Shown in pieces: positions 1 through 7,556 of a DNA stretch of 38,893 nt. This DNA is from Donghicola mangrovi (GTDB lineage: Bacteria; Pseudomonadota; Alphaproteobacteria; Rhodobacterales; Rhodobacteraceae), in the NCBI RefSeq assembly GCF_013377535.1, contig NZ_JABCJE010000019.1:1-38893 (forward strand), read 5' to 3'. The position numbers were made by a program, and so were the translations under genes. The notes beneath the pieces were generated by a model, which searched no databases, was not told the origin of the DNA, and saw only the letters and a program-made list of their open reading frames with translations. Every line of letters starts with the position of its first letter. The first letter of the stretch is position 1.

Positions 1-221
1 TTTGCTGACTCTCGACCTGACTTTGGAATGCTGCAATCCCAGCCCGCATTGCGGACATTCGCCGATTTGGTGATTTCTGTTGAAATAGGCGCGCCGAATG
101 GCCGCCAACTCTGTTGCCTTTGCGTGGGCCTGTCGGCGCACCGTCAGTGCGGAAAACTCGGACCTGAAAGGCTGATCTCAGCAGCTTTCGGGGCAACGAT
201 CACCATTTTGGAAGGCCGATG
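1..221. other. gene-poor left edge
   Basis: No convincing gene is seen. Reading frames that cross this stretch run into the antisense of the regulator gene to the right and have no recognisable protein features. The segment around 45-65 contains a GCATTGCGGACATTCG string, which resembles the GTCCGCTTT-type degenerate strings found again near 3860-3930 and 38396-38416. It could be the tail of a spacer or a decayed gene. Confidence 0.5.
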
Positions 222-440
222 TCACGCCAGGTCGTCATCTGGTTCGACCTCCAGAATATCGCCCGGCTGGCAGTCAAGCACCTCACAAATCCGCGCCAGC
301 GTGGCAAAGCGGATACCGCGCACATTGCCGGTTTTCAACAGGCTGAGGTTTTGCACCGTGATGCCGATCTGCTCTGCGAGGTCCTTGGACATCATCTTGC
401 GTTTGGCCAGCATGACATCAAGACGGACAACGACCCGCAT
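222..440 (-). CDS. XRE-family HTH transcriptional regulator (YozG-like)
   Basis: A 72-residue protein that is almost entirely one Cro/C1-type helix-turn-helix domain (about residues 8-64). The recognition-helix area is IGITVQNLSLLKTG, and the segment LARICEVLDCQPGDIL is typical of the small YozG/YozH type. The C-terminal tail is acidic (EPDDDLA). Its ATG overlaps the TGA of the upstream membrane-protein gene by one base (TGATG), so the two are translationally coupled. Pairing of a small XRE regulator with a DUF2975 membrane protein is a recurrent bacterial arrangement. The regulator probably represses its own operon from the divergent spacer at 968-1030, which holds short palindromes. The family call is firm; the target is inferred. 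Confidence 0.9.
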   Translation of the reverse strand: MRVVVRLDVMLAKRKMMSKDLAEQIGITVQNLSLLKTGNVRGIRFATLARICEVLDCQPGDILEVEPDDDLA

Positions 441-967
441 CAGATGAAGCCTTCGTTTTCGTCGGCCAGTCGCCGCGCTTCGGTCAGGATCCAGCCAATC
501 AGGTAAAACCCGCCCCCGCAGACGATCAATCCCGCCGGTTCACTGTCGAAATACCAGCTTAAGGGTTCTGCCCCGTTCGGGTTGGTCAGAGACAGGATGG
601 AAGGCGACACAAGATTGGCGCAGAAATCCGCCAGCCCAGACATGCTGGTGCCGATGCCCACCTGCCGCATCCGCAGCCCCACACGTTCATCAAAGAGGGT
701 GCCCGTACGCATCAAAAGAACCGCCCGCAGGGCCGCGTAGACCGCAAACAGACCCAAGGCGACGGGCAAGATCCAGATGACAGCATAAATCGCCCGTTGC
801 CAAAGCGGGACGGGCGCGTCGGGATGCACCCAGCCACTGGCGTACCACGCGTTGGGGTCGAAAAACGCAAACCGCAAAGTGTCTCCGGCCACAAATACCA
901 CATAGAGCGTCGCAAATACCCCGAGCACAGGAATGAGAAGAGTCGCGGTTCTTTGGATTTTTTTCAT
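440..967 (-). CDS. DUF2975 family membrane protein
   Basis: A 175-residue integral membrane protein with about four hydrophobic segments: near residues 8-28, 60-86, 108-128 and 146-162. Size, topology and the TGTLFDERVGLRMRQVG region between helices 2 and 3 fit DUF2975. The family has no defined reaction; members usually sit beside a small XRE regulator, as here. It is the first gene of a leftward two-gene operon and is divergent from the M16 peptidase pair across a 63-bp spacer. The regulator overlaps its stop codon. A role in sensing or modulating an envelope signal for the regulator is a guess. Composition is similar to the core genes, so there is no clear sign of recent transfer. Confidence 0.8.
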   Translation of the reverse strand: MKKIQRTATLLIPVLGVFATLYVVFVAGDTLRFAFFDPNAWYASGWVHPDAPVPLWQRAIYAVIWILPVALGLFAVYAALRAVLLMRTGTLFDERVGLRMRQVGIGTSMSGLADFCANLVSPSILSLTNPNGAEPLSWYFDSEPAGLIVCGGGFYLIGWILTEARRLADENEGFI

Positions 968-1030
968 TGATAAATTCTCGTTTAACGATAATTACTTTTC
1001 GAAATATATATACCCGCGAGGAATCGCACA
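968..1030. promoter_or_regulatory. divergent promoter region with short palindromes
   Basis: This AT-rich spacer separates the leftward DUF2975-XRE operon from the rightward peptidase pair. It contains TCGTTTAACGA at 978-988 (five-base arms around a central T), the palindrome TTTCGAAA at 997-1004, and the run AATATATATA just after it that could supply a -10 element. A GAGGA Shine-Dalgarno sits before the ATG at 1031. The palindromes are plausible operators for the XRE protein; no binding evidence exists. Confidence 0.45.
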
Positions 1031-2371
1031 ATGCCTGATGCCGCAAAGACAAAGCTCACGCGCCGCGTTGTGCTGACAGCTGCGTCTGCCGTGCCTTTGG
1101 TCGGGCTGGGCGGTCTGATCTCGCATCTGCGACCTGACGGCGACGCGCCTGCGGCACTGGGGCCAATCGGCCCGTTCCGCGAGGTTTTTGTGACGCCGCG
1201 GGATGATCAATCGACCGTGGATGTGGTCCTGTGTTACCCCTACGGCGAAGCCCATAACCCTTACACCGAGGGGCTGGCCCATTATCTGGAACATCTCGCG
1301 TGGCAGAACCTGCAAGGGGAAGACACGGACGGAGAGCGGCACAGCAATGCGCTGACGTCCTCCCATGCAACTGCCTATTGGCTGTCCCGCGCGCCCGACC
1401 AGTTGCAAGACACCATTGCCCGCCTTGCCGCAACAGCCGCGCCCCTGACGGCGTCCGAGGCCTTTGCCCTGCGGGAGCGCGACATCGTTGAACGGGAATT
1501 CGACCTGCATCGGCTCGACGACCCGCTGGATGCGGTCTGGAACGACAGCACCCGCAGCCTTTTTGGTGATGGGCCTTACGCGCGGTCGGTTCTGGGGTCG
1601 AAAGACAGTATCGGGCAATTTAGCTTGTCTTCTGCACGCCGTTTGCACGACCAGACCCACCAGTTGTCAGTGGCAACACTCATTCTGCGCGGGCCGGTCA
1701 GCCCCCGTGACGTCTCCCGTGCCATCGGTGCGATCAACAATTGGCCCGCCCCCCGAGCGGCCCTTCTGCCCGAAGCGCTGCCACTCTGGCCACAGGCCCC
1801 GCTGGATTTCGCCTACAGCCACGTGTCGGGGCTGTCGCGGGGAAAGGTGATCCAGGAGAAGACCTTCACCCAGCCCGCGGGTTTCACTTGGGCCGAGATC
1901 TATGCCGCCAGCGGCATTCTGACCGCCATGGCACACAGCACAAAAGCGGGCGGGCTTGCGCGGCCCTTGCGATATGATGCTTTTGTCGCGGCCTCTTTTG
2001 ATTTGGGGCTGTCCCCACTGGGCACCGCTGGTCTGTCCTCCTGGATCACGGCACAGCCGGACCGCAACGTGACGCTTTCTGATCTCGACGCTGCCCTCAC
2101 CCGTGAAACGATGCGGATGCTGGACACGCCGGACGAGGCCGCGTTCGAGGCCCTCCGCGACGCCGAAGCCACATCGATCGCAGCAGACCGAGACCCGTCA
2201 GAAACAAACGACAGTCGGTTGTTCAACGCGCGGTTTGCAGGTGAGGTTTTCGTGCCCCTGTCGGACCTGCACCAGGCGACGGCCTCCCTGCCATACGGGC
2301 GGTTTCGCGCCTTCACCCGCCACCTTTTGTCACCCCGATCCGCCGCAACGCGGCTGGTCACAACCGATTGA
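1031..2371 (+). CDS. M16-family zinc metallopeptidase, catalytic subunit
   Basis: A 446-residue protein carrying the inverted zinc motif HYLEH (H84, E87, H88) of M16 peptidases. The downstream acidic segment VEREFDLHRLDDP (about 153-165) should provide the third zinc ligand, probably E156. The N-terminus has TRRVVL followed by a hydrophobic stretch to about residue 30, which looks like a Tat signal or signal anchor, so the enzyme likely acts outside the cytoplasm. The ATG is preceded by GAGGA at good spacing. The gene is followed 24 bases later by a second M16-like gene lacking the motif. Catalytic/non-catalytic pairs of about 450 residues each are known to form heterodimeric bacterial M16B peptidases. 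The substrate is unknown. Confidence 0.85.
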   Translation: MPDAAKTKLTRRVVLTAASAVPLVGLGGLISHLRPDGDAPAALGPIGPFREVFVTPRDDQSTVDVVLCYPYGEAHNPYTEGLAHYLEHLAWQNLQGEDTDGERHSNALTSSHATAYWLSRAPDQLQDTIARLAATAAPLTASEAFALRERDIVEREFDLHRLDDPLDAVWNDSTRSLFGDGPYARSVLGSKDSIGQFSLSSARRLHDQTHQLSVATLILRGPVSPRDVSRAIGAINNWPAPRAALLPEALPLWPQAPLDFAYSHVSGLSRGKVIQEKTFTQPAGFTWAEIYAASGILTAMAHSTKAGGLARPLRYDAFVAASFDLGLSPLGTAGLSSWITAQPDRNVTLSDLDAALTRETMRMLDTPDEAAFEALRDAEATSIAADRDPSETNDSRLFNARFAGEVFVPLSDLHQATASLPYGRFRAFTRHLLSPRSAATRLVTTD

Positions 2372-2395
2372 CCCCCATTGAGAGAGCTTTCGTTC

Positions 2396-3775
2396 ATGTT
2401 CCAGACCACTCGTCGTGTCCTATCCAGTTGCGCCCTGATCCTCGGCCTGGCCGCCTGCAAGGACGACAACAACCGCGTGATTTCGTCCCATGTGTCACCG
2501 GCGGGGCATGCGTTTCAGCTCATGCCAATTACCGAAAAAGGGGTGACGGATATCATGGTATCTGCGGCATGGGCGACGGATTGGCTCAATAACAGCCAGA
2601 ACAACACATGGGTGCCTGGTCTGGCCGCCGAGATGATGTTATCAGGCGGCACGGATACCCTTTCTTCTGCGGAAGTTCTGGACCTTCTGGACGACAAAAA
2701 TGCCTATGGTCATATCGGGCCTGCCTCCGATCTGATTTATGGTGAGGTTGAATTCCCCAATAATCACCGCAACGCCGTGCTGCCGGTTCTGGCTGATCTA
2801 TTTCAGCGGCCCGTGTTCGATCCCGGATGGTTTGACCGTATCATCGCCCAAACCCGCGATCAGGCGACGCAGGATTTTCCTCTGCACGTCCAGATGTGGC
2901 AGGCCTCACGCTATGCGATTTTCGGCGAAACCCCGCAGATGAAATTCCTCAGCGCGACAGACTTGGATGCCTTGGACGCCGTTCAGCCAGACGACCTGCG
3001 CCAGTGGCATAAGGACAGTTTCGCAGCCCCGCCTGTGGCCCTCGTGGTGACGGGCGCCGTAAACGTCGAAGACGCAGGCGAGATCATCGACACCCTGCTG
3101 CCGCCGCCCTCGGCCACTGTGGCGGAACAGTTTGAAGCGGCTCCTTTGACTCTGCCCGACCGGATGATCTATCTGCACGATCCAGCAGCGGAAAAATCGA
3201 TCCTTGGGTTTTTGGGCACCCTGTCATCCACCCATGACGGGATGGACGGGATCGATCTGGTGGCCGCAAATCTGTTCGCCGCAGGCGCGGGCAGCCCTTT
3301 GTTTGACGCCATCCGGACAGACCTCGGGGCGAGTTATGGCATGTCGATGGAACTTTTGAACTACAGCCGGCTTCAGCGCGGCTTTGTCATCACCGGAGAG
3401 ATCGACACCGCAAAAATGCGGCAGGCCCAAGATGCCGTGCTGCGGGCCTATGCTGACTTTCGTGCGGCACCCGGGCTCGACGGTCTGGAGGACACGACCC
3501 AGCGCATCGCAGACAACATCCGGCAAAACATGGTCTATGTCAGCAGCTCGGCCACGATGATCCGCGAACTACTTCTAGATGGGCGGGACCCGCAAGACTA
3601 CCATAGCATCGCCGATGATCTGGCCGCCTTGACGGCGAAAGACGTCGCACAACGCCTGCAATCTGCCTTCCCGCAGGCCGGTGATCTGGCCGTCTTCGCC
3701 GCAGGCCCCGACCCGCAGGCCTTCCCCGACGCCTGTGTCATTACCGCGCCGGAACAAGCATTGGAGTGCCGCTAG
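2396..3775 (+). CDS. M16-like lipoprotein, non-catalytic partner
   Basis: A 459-residue protein from the ATG at 2396. An in-frame TTG at 2378 exists, but the ATG gives a clean lipoprotein signal: basic start, hydrophobic core, then LAAC with the lipidated cysteine near residue 19. The position corresponding to HxxEH reads AAEMML, so zinc binding is lost. The rest has M16-like content, including YGMSMELLNYSRLQRGFVITGEIDT in the C-terminal half, which resembles the substrate-clamping part of M16B partners. It presumably anchors the peptidase complex to a membrane and helps bind substrate. It shares a transcript with the catalytic gene. The heterodimer role is inferred from known M16B pairs. Confidence 0.8.
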   Translation: MFQTTRRVLSSCALILGLAACKDDNNRVISSHVSPAGHAFQLMPITEKGVTDIMVSAAWATDWLNNSQNNTWVPGLAAEMMLSGGTDTLSSAEVLDLLDDKNAYGHIGPASDLIYGEVEFPNNHRNAVLPVLADLFQRPVFDPGWFDRIIAQTRDQATQDFPLHVQMWQASRYAIFGETPQMKFLSATDLDALDAVQPDDLRQWHKDSFAAPPVALVVTGAVNVEDAGEIIDTLLPPPSATVAEQFEAAPLTLPDRMIYLHDPAAEKSILGFLGTLSSTHDGMDGIDLVAANLFAAGAGSPLFDAIRTDLGASYGMSMELLNYSRLQRGFVITGEIDTAKMRQAQDAVLRAYADFRAAPGLDGLEDTTQRIADNIRQNMVYVSSSATMIRELLLDGRDPQDYHSIADDLAALTAKDVAQRLQSAFPQAGDLAVFAAGPDPQAFPDACVITAPEQALECR

Positions 3776-4033
3776 ATGTCATGGAACAGTGCGTTACCCT
3801 AAAGATCGCCAGCACGTTGAGTATGGCCAGGACACACGACCAGAACATGACGGTCGCTGCAATGCATTGTGAATGCCCGCTTTCGTAGACTGTGGCACAT
3901 GATTGCGCAAATGCAACGAAAGTCCGCTTTCCGCCCTGTGTGAAGGGGGGCAATCTTACGTGAAAATTGGGAGATCACCCGTCTGACGAAGCCAAGACCT
4001 TTTCAAGGCGTGCTATATGGCCATGGGCTTTTT
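3776..4033. other. gene-poor junction, possible element boundary
   Basis: No gene is supported here. Short open frames exist on both strands but lack a ribosome binding site or recognisable content. Two strings, ATGCCCGCTTTCG near 3864 and GAAAGTCCGCTTTCCGC near 3918, belong to a degenerate pattern seen in other gene-poor parts of this window. Base composition falls to the right of here as the recombinase block begins, so the left border of the tRNA-Gln element may lie in or near this segment. No copy of the tRNA 3' end was found. Confidence 0.4.
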
Positions 4034-4273
4034 CTAGGGCAAATCGGGTTGCTGGCATTCATCGGGCGGATCTTCAAAAGCAGCCCTCAAACGGTAAGCC
4101 CTTAACCTCGCGATAAACGCTGCTTCGTCTTCGGTGAGGCGCTGCTGATTCAGGTGACGCCAATTTCGAGTGTAAATTTTGTGTGCCTGTTCTTCGGTAA
4201 GTTCCATGTCTGTCTGGCGATGCCAGCACAGCCGTCGAAGTTCGGGATAATCGAAGAGGCGTATCTTCTTCAT
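4034..4273 (-). CDS. small hypothetical protein
   Basis: A 79-residue charged protein, not recognised. It has no signal peptide or membrane segment. The middle reads as two helices, LTEEQAHKIYTRNW and LTEDEAAFIARLRAYRLR, and the C-terminus is acidic and proline-rich. The ATG is preceded by AAGGGA at suitable spacing, which favours this frame over an overlapping 81-codon frame starting at 4319. It lies 142 bp downstream of the GIY-YIG gene on the same strand and may be the last gene of the integrated element, or a core gene just outside it. Its function is unknown. Confidence 0.55.
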   Translation of the reverse strand: MKKIRLFDYPELRRLCWHRQTDMELTEEQAHKIYTRNWRHLNQQRLTEDEAAFIARLRAYRLRAAFEDPPDECQQPDLP

Positions 4274-4415
4274 GTGTTTGTCCCTTGGGAATGAAAGACA
4301 CCCATTTTGAGTAGTGCATTTGTAGGGCAGGTTTCGACCGTGGCGCCTTTGGCTGAATGTAATGGGCGCATCCAGCCAGAGCAGTATGCCGTCAGATCGG
4401 GCCGAATGCCTTGCC

Positions 4416-5297
4416 TTAGGTGTCCATGACGATGGCTTCCTTTAAATACTCGGCTTCCTCTTCCCCCAAGAGCTCTCCGAGCGGGCCGGTCACGTGGATT
4501 TTCGGCTTAGCAAACGGCGTCTTTGCGTAGACCTCTGTGAACCTTACCCCGGATAAAAAGCCGCCCATCGCCTTATAAGGTGAAATCTGGATGCGTCCCA
4601 TTTCGAAGCGCTCGTGGGGGCGGAACAGCAGATATCGGAGGGGGCCATCAATCTGTGGGAGCCAATAAGAGGAGTGGTCAGCACCCGTGAGACTCGGATC
4701 GATGCCGAACTCGAATAGGTATGCCACTGTGATGGTATCCATCCCGACAGTGACCCTGATGTCCTTGGCGCACGCGCTGTCTAGCCGTGGGGATCGTACG
4801 ACACAGGGCTGGCCGATCGCGCGGAGGTGCTCGTTAATATCATCAGAGCTCAGAAAGTTTTTACCGAAATTTCGGTTCCCGAAGCCTTGATCCCCAAGGG
4901 TGACTTCCGGAGGTGATAACAGCGAAAACGGCTTGTTCGCGCCGCGCCACGCGATCTCGTCGGTCTTGTCCGGGTTTTCCAGACAGGACTCGATAGTCCA
5001 TATAAGGGCATCAGAAATCCACGGATAAACTATTTCTTCAGTGTTCCACTCTGTTGGGACAAGATGGTGTTTGTAGTGCATTTTAACCGATCGCTCGATT
5101 TCTTCTGCGAGGCCATCTGCGGCAACGAATGCCAAGGCTTCTCTCACGCGATCCGCATAGGCAAACGAGCGTGTCTTTATCTGCTTAGACCGAGCGCGAG
5201 GGTCCTTAGAGGTACCGAACTTTGTTCCGAAGTTTCTGGATTTCTTTTCGAGCTGGAAGATGTAGATATTTCCCTTTTTCGCTTTGGCGCTCTTCAT
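4416..5297 (-). CDS. GIY-YIG-type (T5orf172/Mug113-like) nuclease-domain protein
   Basis: A 293-residue protein. Residues 9-90 resemble the GIY-YIG fold of the T5orf172 type: GNIYIF (9-14), KFGTSKDPRAR (26-36, with the likely catalytic Arg), a helix EEIERSVKMHYKHH (65-78, with the candidate metal-binding Glu) and EW at 83-84. Residues from about 110 to the end are not recognised and may form a target-binding domain. The ATG lies two bases after the TAA of the recombinase, and its GGAGGA Shine-Dalgarno is inside the last codons of that gene, so the two proteins are co-expressed. Composition is more AT-rich than in flanking core genes. A DNA-processing or defence role is inferred from the fold and the setting; the motif match is partial. 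Confidence 0.65.
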   Translation of the reverse strand: MKSAKAKKGNIYIFQLEKKSRNFGTKFGTSKDPRARSKQIKTRSFAYADRVREALAFVAADGLAEEIERSVKMHYKHHLVPTEWNTEEIVYPWISDALIWTIESCLENPDKTDEIAWRGANKPFSLLSPPEVTLGDQGFGNRNFGKNFLSSDDINEHLRAIGQPCVVRSPRLDSACAKDIRVTVGMDTITVAYLFEFGIDPSLTGADHSSYWLPQIDGPLRYLLFRPHERFEMGRIQISPYKAMGGFLSGVRFTEVYAKTPFAKPKIHVTGPLGELLGEEEAEYLKEAIVMDT

Positions 5298-5299
5298 AA

Positions 5300-7273
5300 T
5301 TAGTCCTCCAGGGCAGAAATGCGGGGCAGGCTTTCAATCGCGGCTTTGAGGTTTTGAATCTCTGTTCCCCCGTAGTATCTGCTATTTCCGATGCCAGGTG
5401 ACCGATGGCCCAGTACTTCGTCTTTAAAGAGGAGGCTGACCTCGGGGTTGTTGCCGAGGGTCGTCGAAATATAGTGCCGGAGAGAGTGGAAACATTTCTT
5501 TTTCGGGTTTTCGACCCACTCATCAACGAGTTTACGAAATGTGTATCCGATTTCTTGACCGTGCTCCTCGTCGGCCTTCTGTTTTTTGAACCTAGGAAAG
5601 ATTGGCTCTTTACTGTTGGGTGATGGCTTCGCGTATTCCAAAAAGCCCAATTCGAGAATCTGGCTATGGATTGGCACGCAGCGCTTTGAAGTGCTGTTTT
5701 TTATGCGTCGAACATCGTTCTTTCGAATGTCGATACACCAGATGCCGTCCACCTGAATGATTTCGTTTCGGCGAAGACCGGCTATTTCGGCACGTCGTGC
5801 GCCAGTGAATGCCCCCAAGATCGGAAGCCAATAGTACTCGTCTTTGAATACCCGGTTTCCTGGGCGTGTCCGCACTGTTCTCGATTGGCAACCCTGCCAG
5901 AGAGGGGCCTGAAATAGGCTCTGAATGTCCGATTTCGTGAAGGGATCGCGAGGAGGCTCAGCGTCTTTGGGTTTCTTCTGCTTTAAGATGCTGATGTTTA
6001 TTTTTGAGTCAGCCTCGATTCCACGCATTGCCGCGCTTTTAATGAGGCCATTAATGAACGTTAGGTTTCTATTGATGGTGTCTGCGCTGAAACGTTTGAT
6101 CGATTCTTCTTTCTGATCCGCTTCTGCGATGATTTGTTTTATTGGCTTTTCTTTCTCTTTTGGGCTTCTTCTGTAGAGGCTGGGAATGCGCCTCATTGTG
6201 TCCACAAAACTAGCCAAGTGGGATTGCCTGATTTCCCGAAGGTCTCTGACTTCGGTTATTTCCGTAAAGAGATGAGTGCATTGGGTGATCTGATTGATCG
6301 TCTTCATGCTCGCATTCTCAGAGAGTTTATCGGATATGTGCAGTTGTAATATATCTGGCAACAATGAACTGTATGTACTTCGAGGTTCTTCTGTTTTTGG
6401 GGTTGCGAGATTTTCCCTTTCCGAGGGCGCGGATACTGAACGATTTTCATTAGACACTGAAAACACCGAATTGGCGAAAGTCTTCGAGTCGGACTTCGCT
6501 TTTTCAATTGCTACAGCGCTTAAGGCTTCAAATTCGTTTTCGAATGAATCTTTCGAGTTCAGATGGGCAAGTGCTTTCGCCAGAAGGAGGATGCGACGCA
6601 CCTCGTTGACGGAAACACTATCCGAACTGTCGATCCCGAGCTCTTCTGCGCGAGCTGCTGCTGCGTTCAGGCGAGGATTGCCGAAGCGCCCGAGGCCAGG
6701 GGTCGTTTTGAAAAAGTCTTGCCTGTAAAGATTAATTTGAAACTGCCCATCCTCGACCTCTTGTTTGGAGAAGTTGCGGGCGCGCAGTTCAGGATACAGG
6801 TTCGGGTCAAATTTCGCACCACCACCGTATTTCGCGAGCAGCTTGAAAGCTTCACCTGCGAGTTGATCCAGTATGCTGTTGTGTTGCCCATAAGTGGGGG
6901 CCAGCATGGGCGCCCCATCCCGAGGGGGTGTGTCGCCATGTTGGACAGCAAGGCGGAGGTTCATCCGCTGAACTTCTTCTTCGTAAAAAGTCCTCATGCA
7001 GAGGGCTTTCTGGTCTTGGGTCAGGCCGCGTTGTTCGAGCATCGTAAACATCCTTTCACTCTGAAAATTCAACACATGCGCCAAGGACCTCGCGTCTTTT
7101 GGGGAGGCAGTCCCAAGTGCTACCTGAAAGACTATCTTACTTTTGCGAAAATAGAGTCCGGATTCGAAAAAATCTTGTGGATTACGCTCAAGTGCGCAAA
7201 TCACCGAGGTCGGGACGCGGCGACGCCATGAGTAATTTGCACCACGGCGAAGAAGATTGGGGGCGAGGGACAT
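5300..7273 (-). CDS. large tyrosine recombinase/integrase (DUF6538-type N-terminus)
   Basis: A 657-residue site-specific recombinase. The chosen ATG at 7273 has AGGAG eight bases upstream and gives the start MSLAPNLLRRGANYSWRRRV, typical of the DUF6538 N-terminal domain; an upstream in-frame start at 7342 lacks this support. The C-terminal catalytic domain has all expected residues: GARRAEIAGLR (Arg near 490), a lysine in the beta-hairpin IKNSTSKRCVPIH, HSLRH (near 596-600), LGHRS (near 620) and the nucleophile in RYYGG (near 633). It is longer than usual phage integrases, with an uncharacterised middle region of about 250 residues. It lies just downstream of, and on the same strand as, tRNA-Gln, whose 3' end is the probable attachment site. 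Confidence 0.92.
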   Translation of the reverse strand: MSLAPNLLRRGANYSWRRRVPTSVICALERNPQDFFESGLYFRKSKIVFQVALGTASPKDARSLAHVLNFQSERMFTMLEQRGLTQDQKALCMRTFYEEEVQRMNLRLAVQHGDTPPRDGAPMLAPTYGQHNSILDQLAGEAFKLLAKYGGGAKFDPNLYPELRARNFSKQEVEDGQFQINLYRQDFFKTTPGLGRFGNPRLNAAAARAEELGIDSSDSVSVNEVRRILLLAKALAHLNSKDSFENEFEALSAVAIEKAKSDSKTFANSVFSVSNENRSVSAPSERENLATPKTEEPRSTYSSLLPDILQLHISDKLSENASMKTINQITQCTHLFTEITEVRDLREIRQSHLASFVDTMRRIPSLYRRSPKEKEKPIKQIIAEADQKEESIKRFSADTINRNLTFINGLIKSAAMRGIEADSKINISILKQKKPKDAEPPRDPFTKSDIQSLFQAPLWQGCQSRTVRTRPGNRVFKDEYYWLPILGAFTGARRAEIAGLRRNEIIQVDGIWCIDIRKNDVRRIKNSTSKRCVPIHSQILELGFLEYAKPSPNSKEPIFPRFKKQKADEEHGQEIGYTFRKLVDEWVENPKKKCFHSLRHYISTTLGNNPEVSLLFKDEVLGHRSPGIGNSRYYGGTEIQNLKAAIESLPRISALED

Positions 7274-7318
7274 TCCGTTGCTCCTGTCAGGAGCGGAGCG
7301 GGCCTGTGTGGCAGACGT

Positions 7319-7356
7319 GTGATACACATGGGTGTACATCACAAATCACAATCACA
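7319..7356. promoter_or_regulatory. inverted repeat plus tandem ATCACA hexamers between int and tRNA
   Basis: GTGATACAC (7319-7327) faces GTGTACATCAC (7332-7342) with a two-base bulge, forming a near-perfect hairpin or operator. It runs straight into three ATCACA copies at 7338-7343, 7345-7350 and 7351-7356. The site lies between the recombinase start and the attachment end, where arm-type recombinase sites and int promoters are commonly located. The binding role is inferred. Confidence 0.4.
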
Positions 7357-7393
7357 GTTAAACCGTTTCAGATCAGCATGTTACGGAAGTTTG

Positions 7394-7468
7394 TGGCTGG
7401 GGTGGTAGGATTCGAACCTACGGTGCGCGGTACCAAAAACCGGTGCCTTACCACTTGGCTACACCCCA
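7394..7468 (-). tRNA. tRNA-Gln (anticodon TTG)
   Basis: The 75-nt sequence, including an encoded CCA, folds as a full cloverleaf. The acceptor stem is TGGGGTG/CACCCCA, the D-arm is GCC...GGC, the anticodon loop is TTTTGGT with TTG at 34-36, and the T-arm is GTAGG-TTCGAAT-CCTAC. The outermost anticodon-stem pair (27-43) is a C-C mismatch; the other stems are intact. The gene is the likely integration target of the recombinase encoded just past its 3' end and appears still functional. Confidence 0.96.
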
Positions 7469-7556
7469 GTAGCAGTGTGTGGCGGTGTTTACCCAAAGCC
7501 TCTGGGGGCTGCAAGGGGGGTTAGGAAAAAAAATCGCCCAACCCCGAACTTTTTTC

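Larger units (their letters stand above)
4034..7393 (-). mobile_element. putative tRNA-Gln-integrated element (right part)
   Basis: The recombinase and GIY-YIG genes directly abut the 3' end of a tRNA gene on the same strand, the usual layout after tyrosine-recombinase integration into a tRNA. The segment is visibly more AT-rich than the genes either side, and its codon use is different: it freely uses codons that the long core genes avoid. The right end is taken as the tRNA CCA end. The left end given here is only a guess; no repeat of the tRNA 3' sequence was found to the left, so the element may extend beyond the window or the repeat may have decayed. Confidence 0.55.

Noticed and set aside
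28-447. 139-codon plus-strand frame
   Set aside because: It overlaps the well-supported XRE regulator in antisense and has no protein-like features.
3741-3953. 70-codon minus-strand frame with a hydrophobic stretch
   Set aside because: It overlaps the 3' end of the M16-like lipoprotein gene, lacks a ribosome site and covers the degenerate repeat strings.
7274-7342. 23-residue N-terminal extension of the recombinase
   Set aside because: The internal ATG at 7273 has a strong Shine-Dalgarno and begins the family-typical sequence; the extension overlaps the repeat-rich regulatory spacer.
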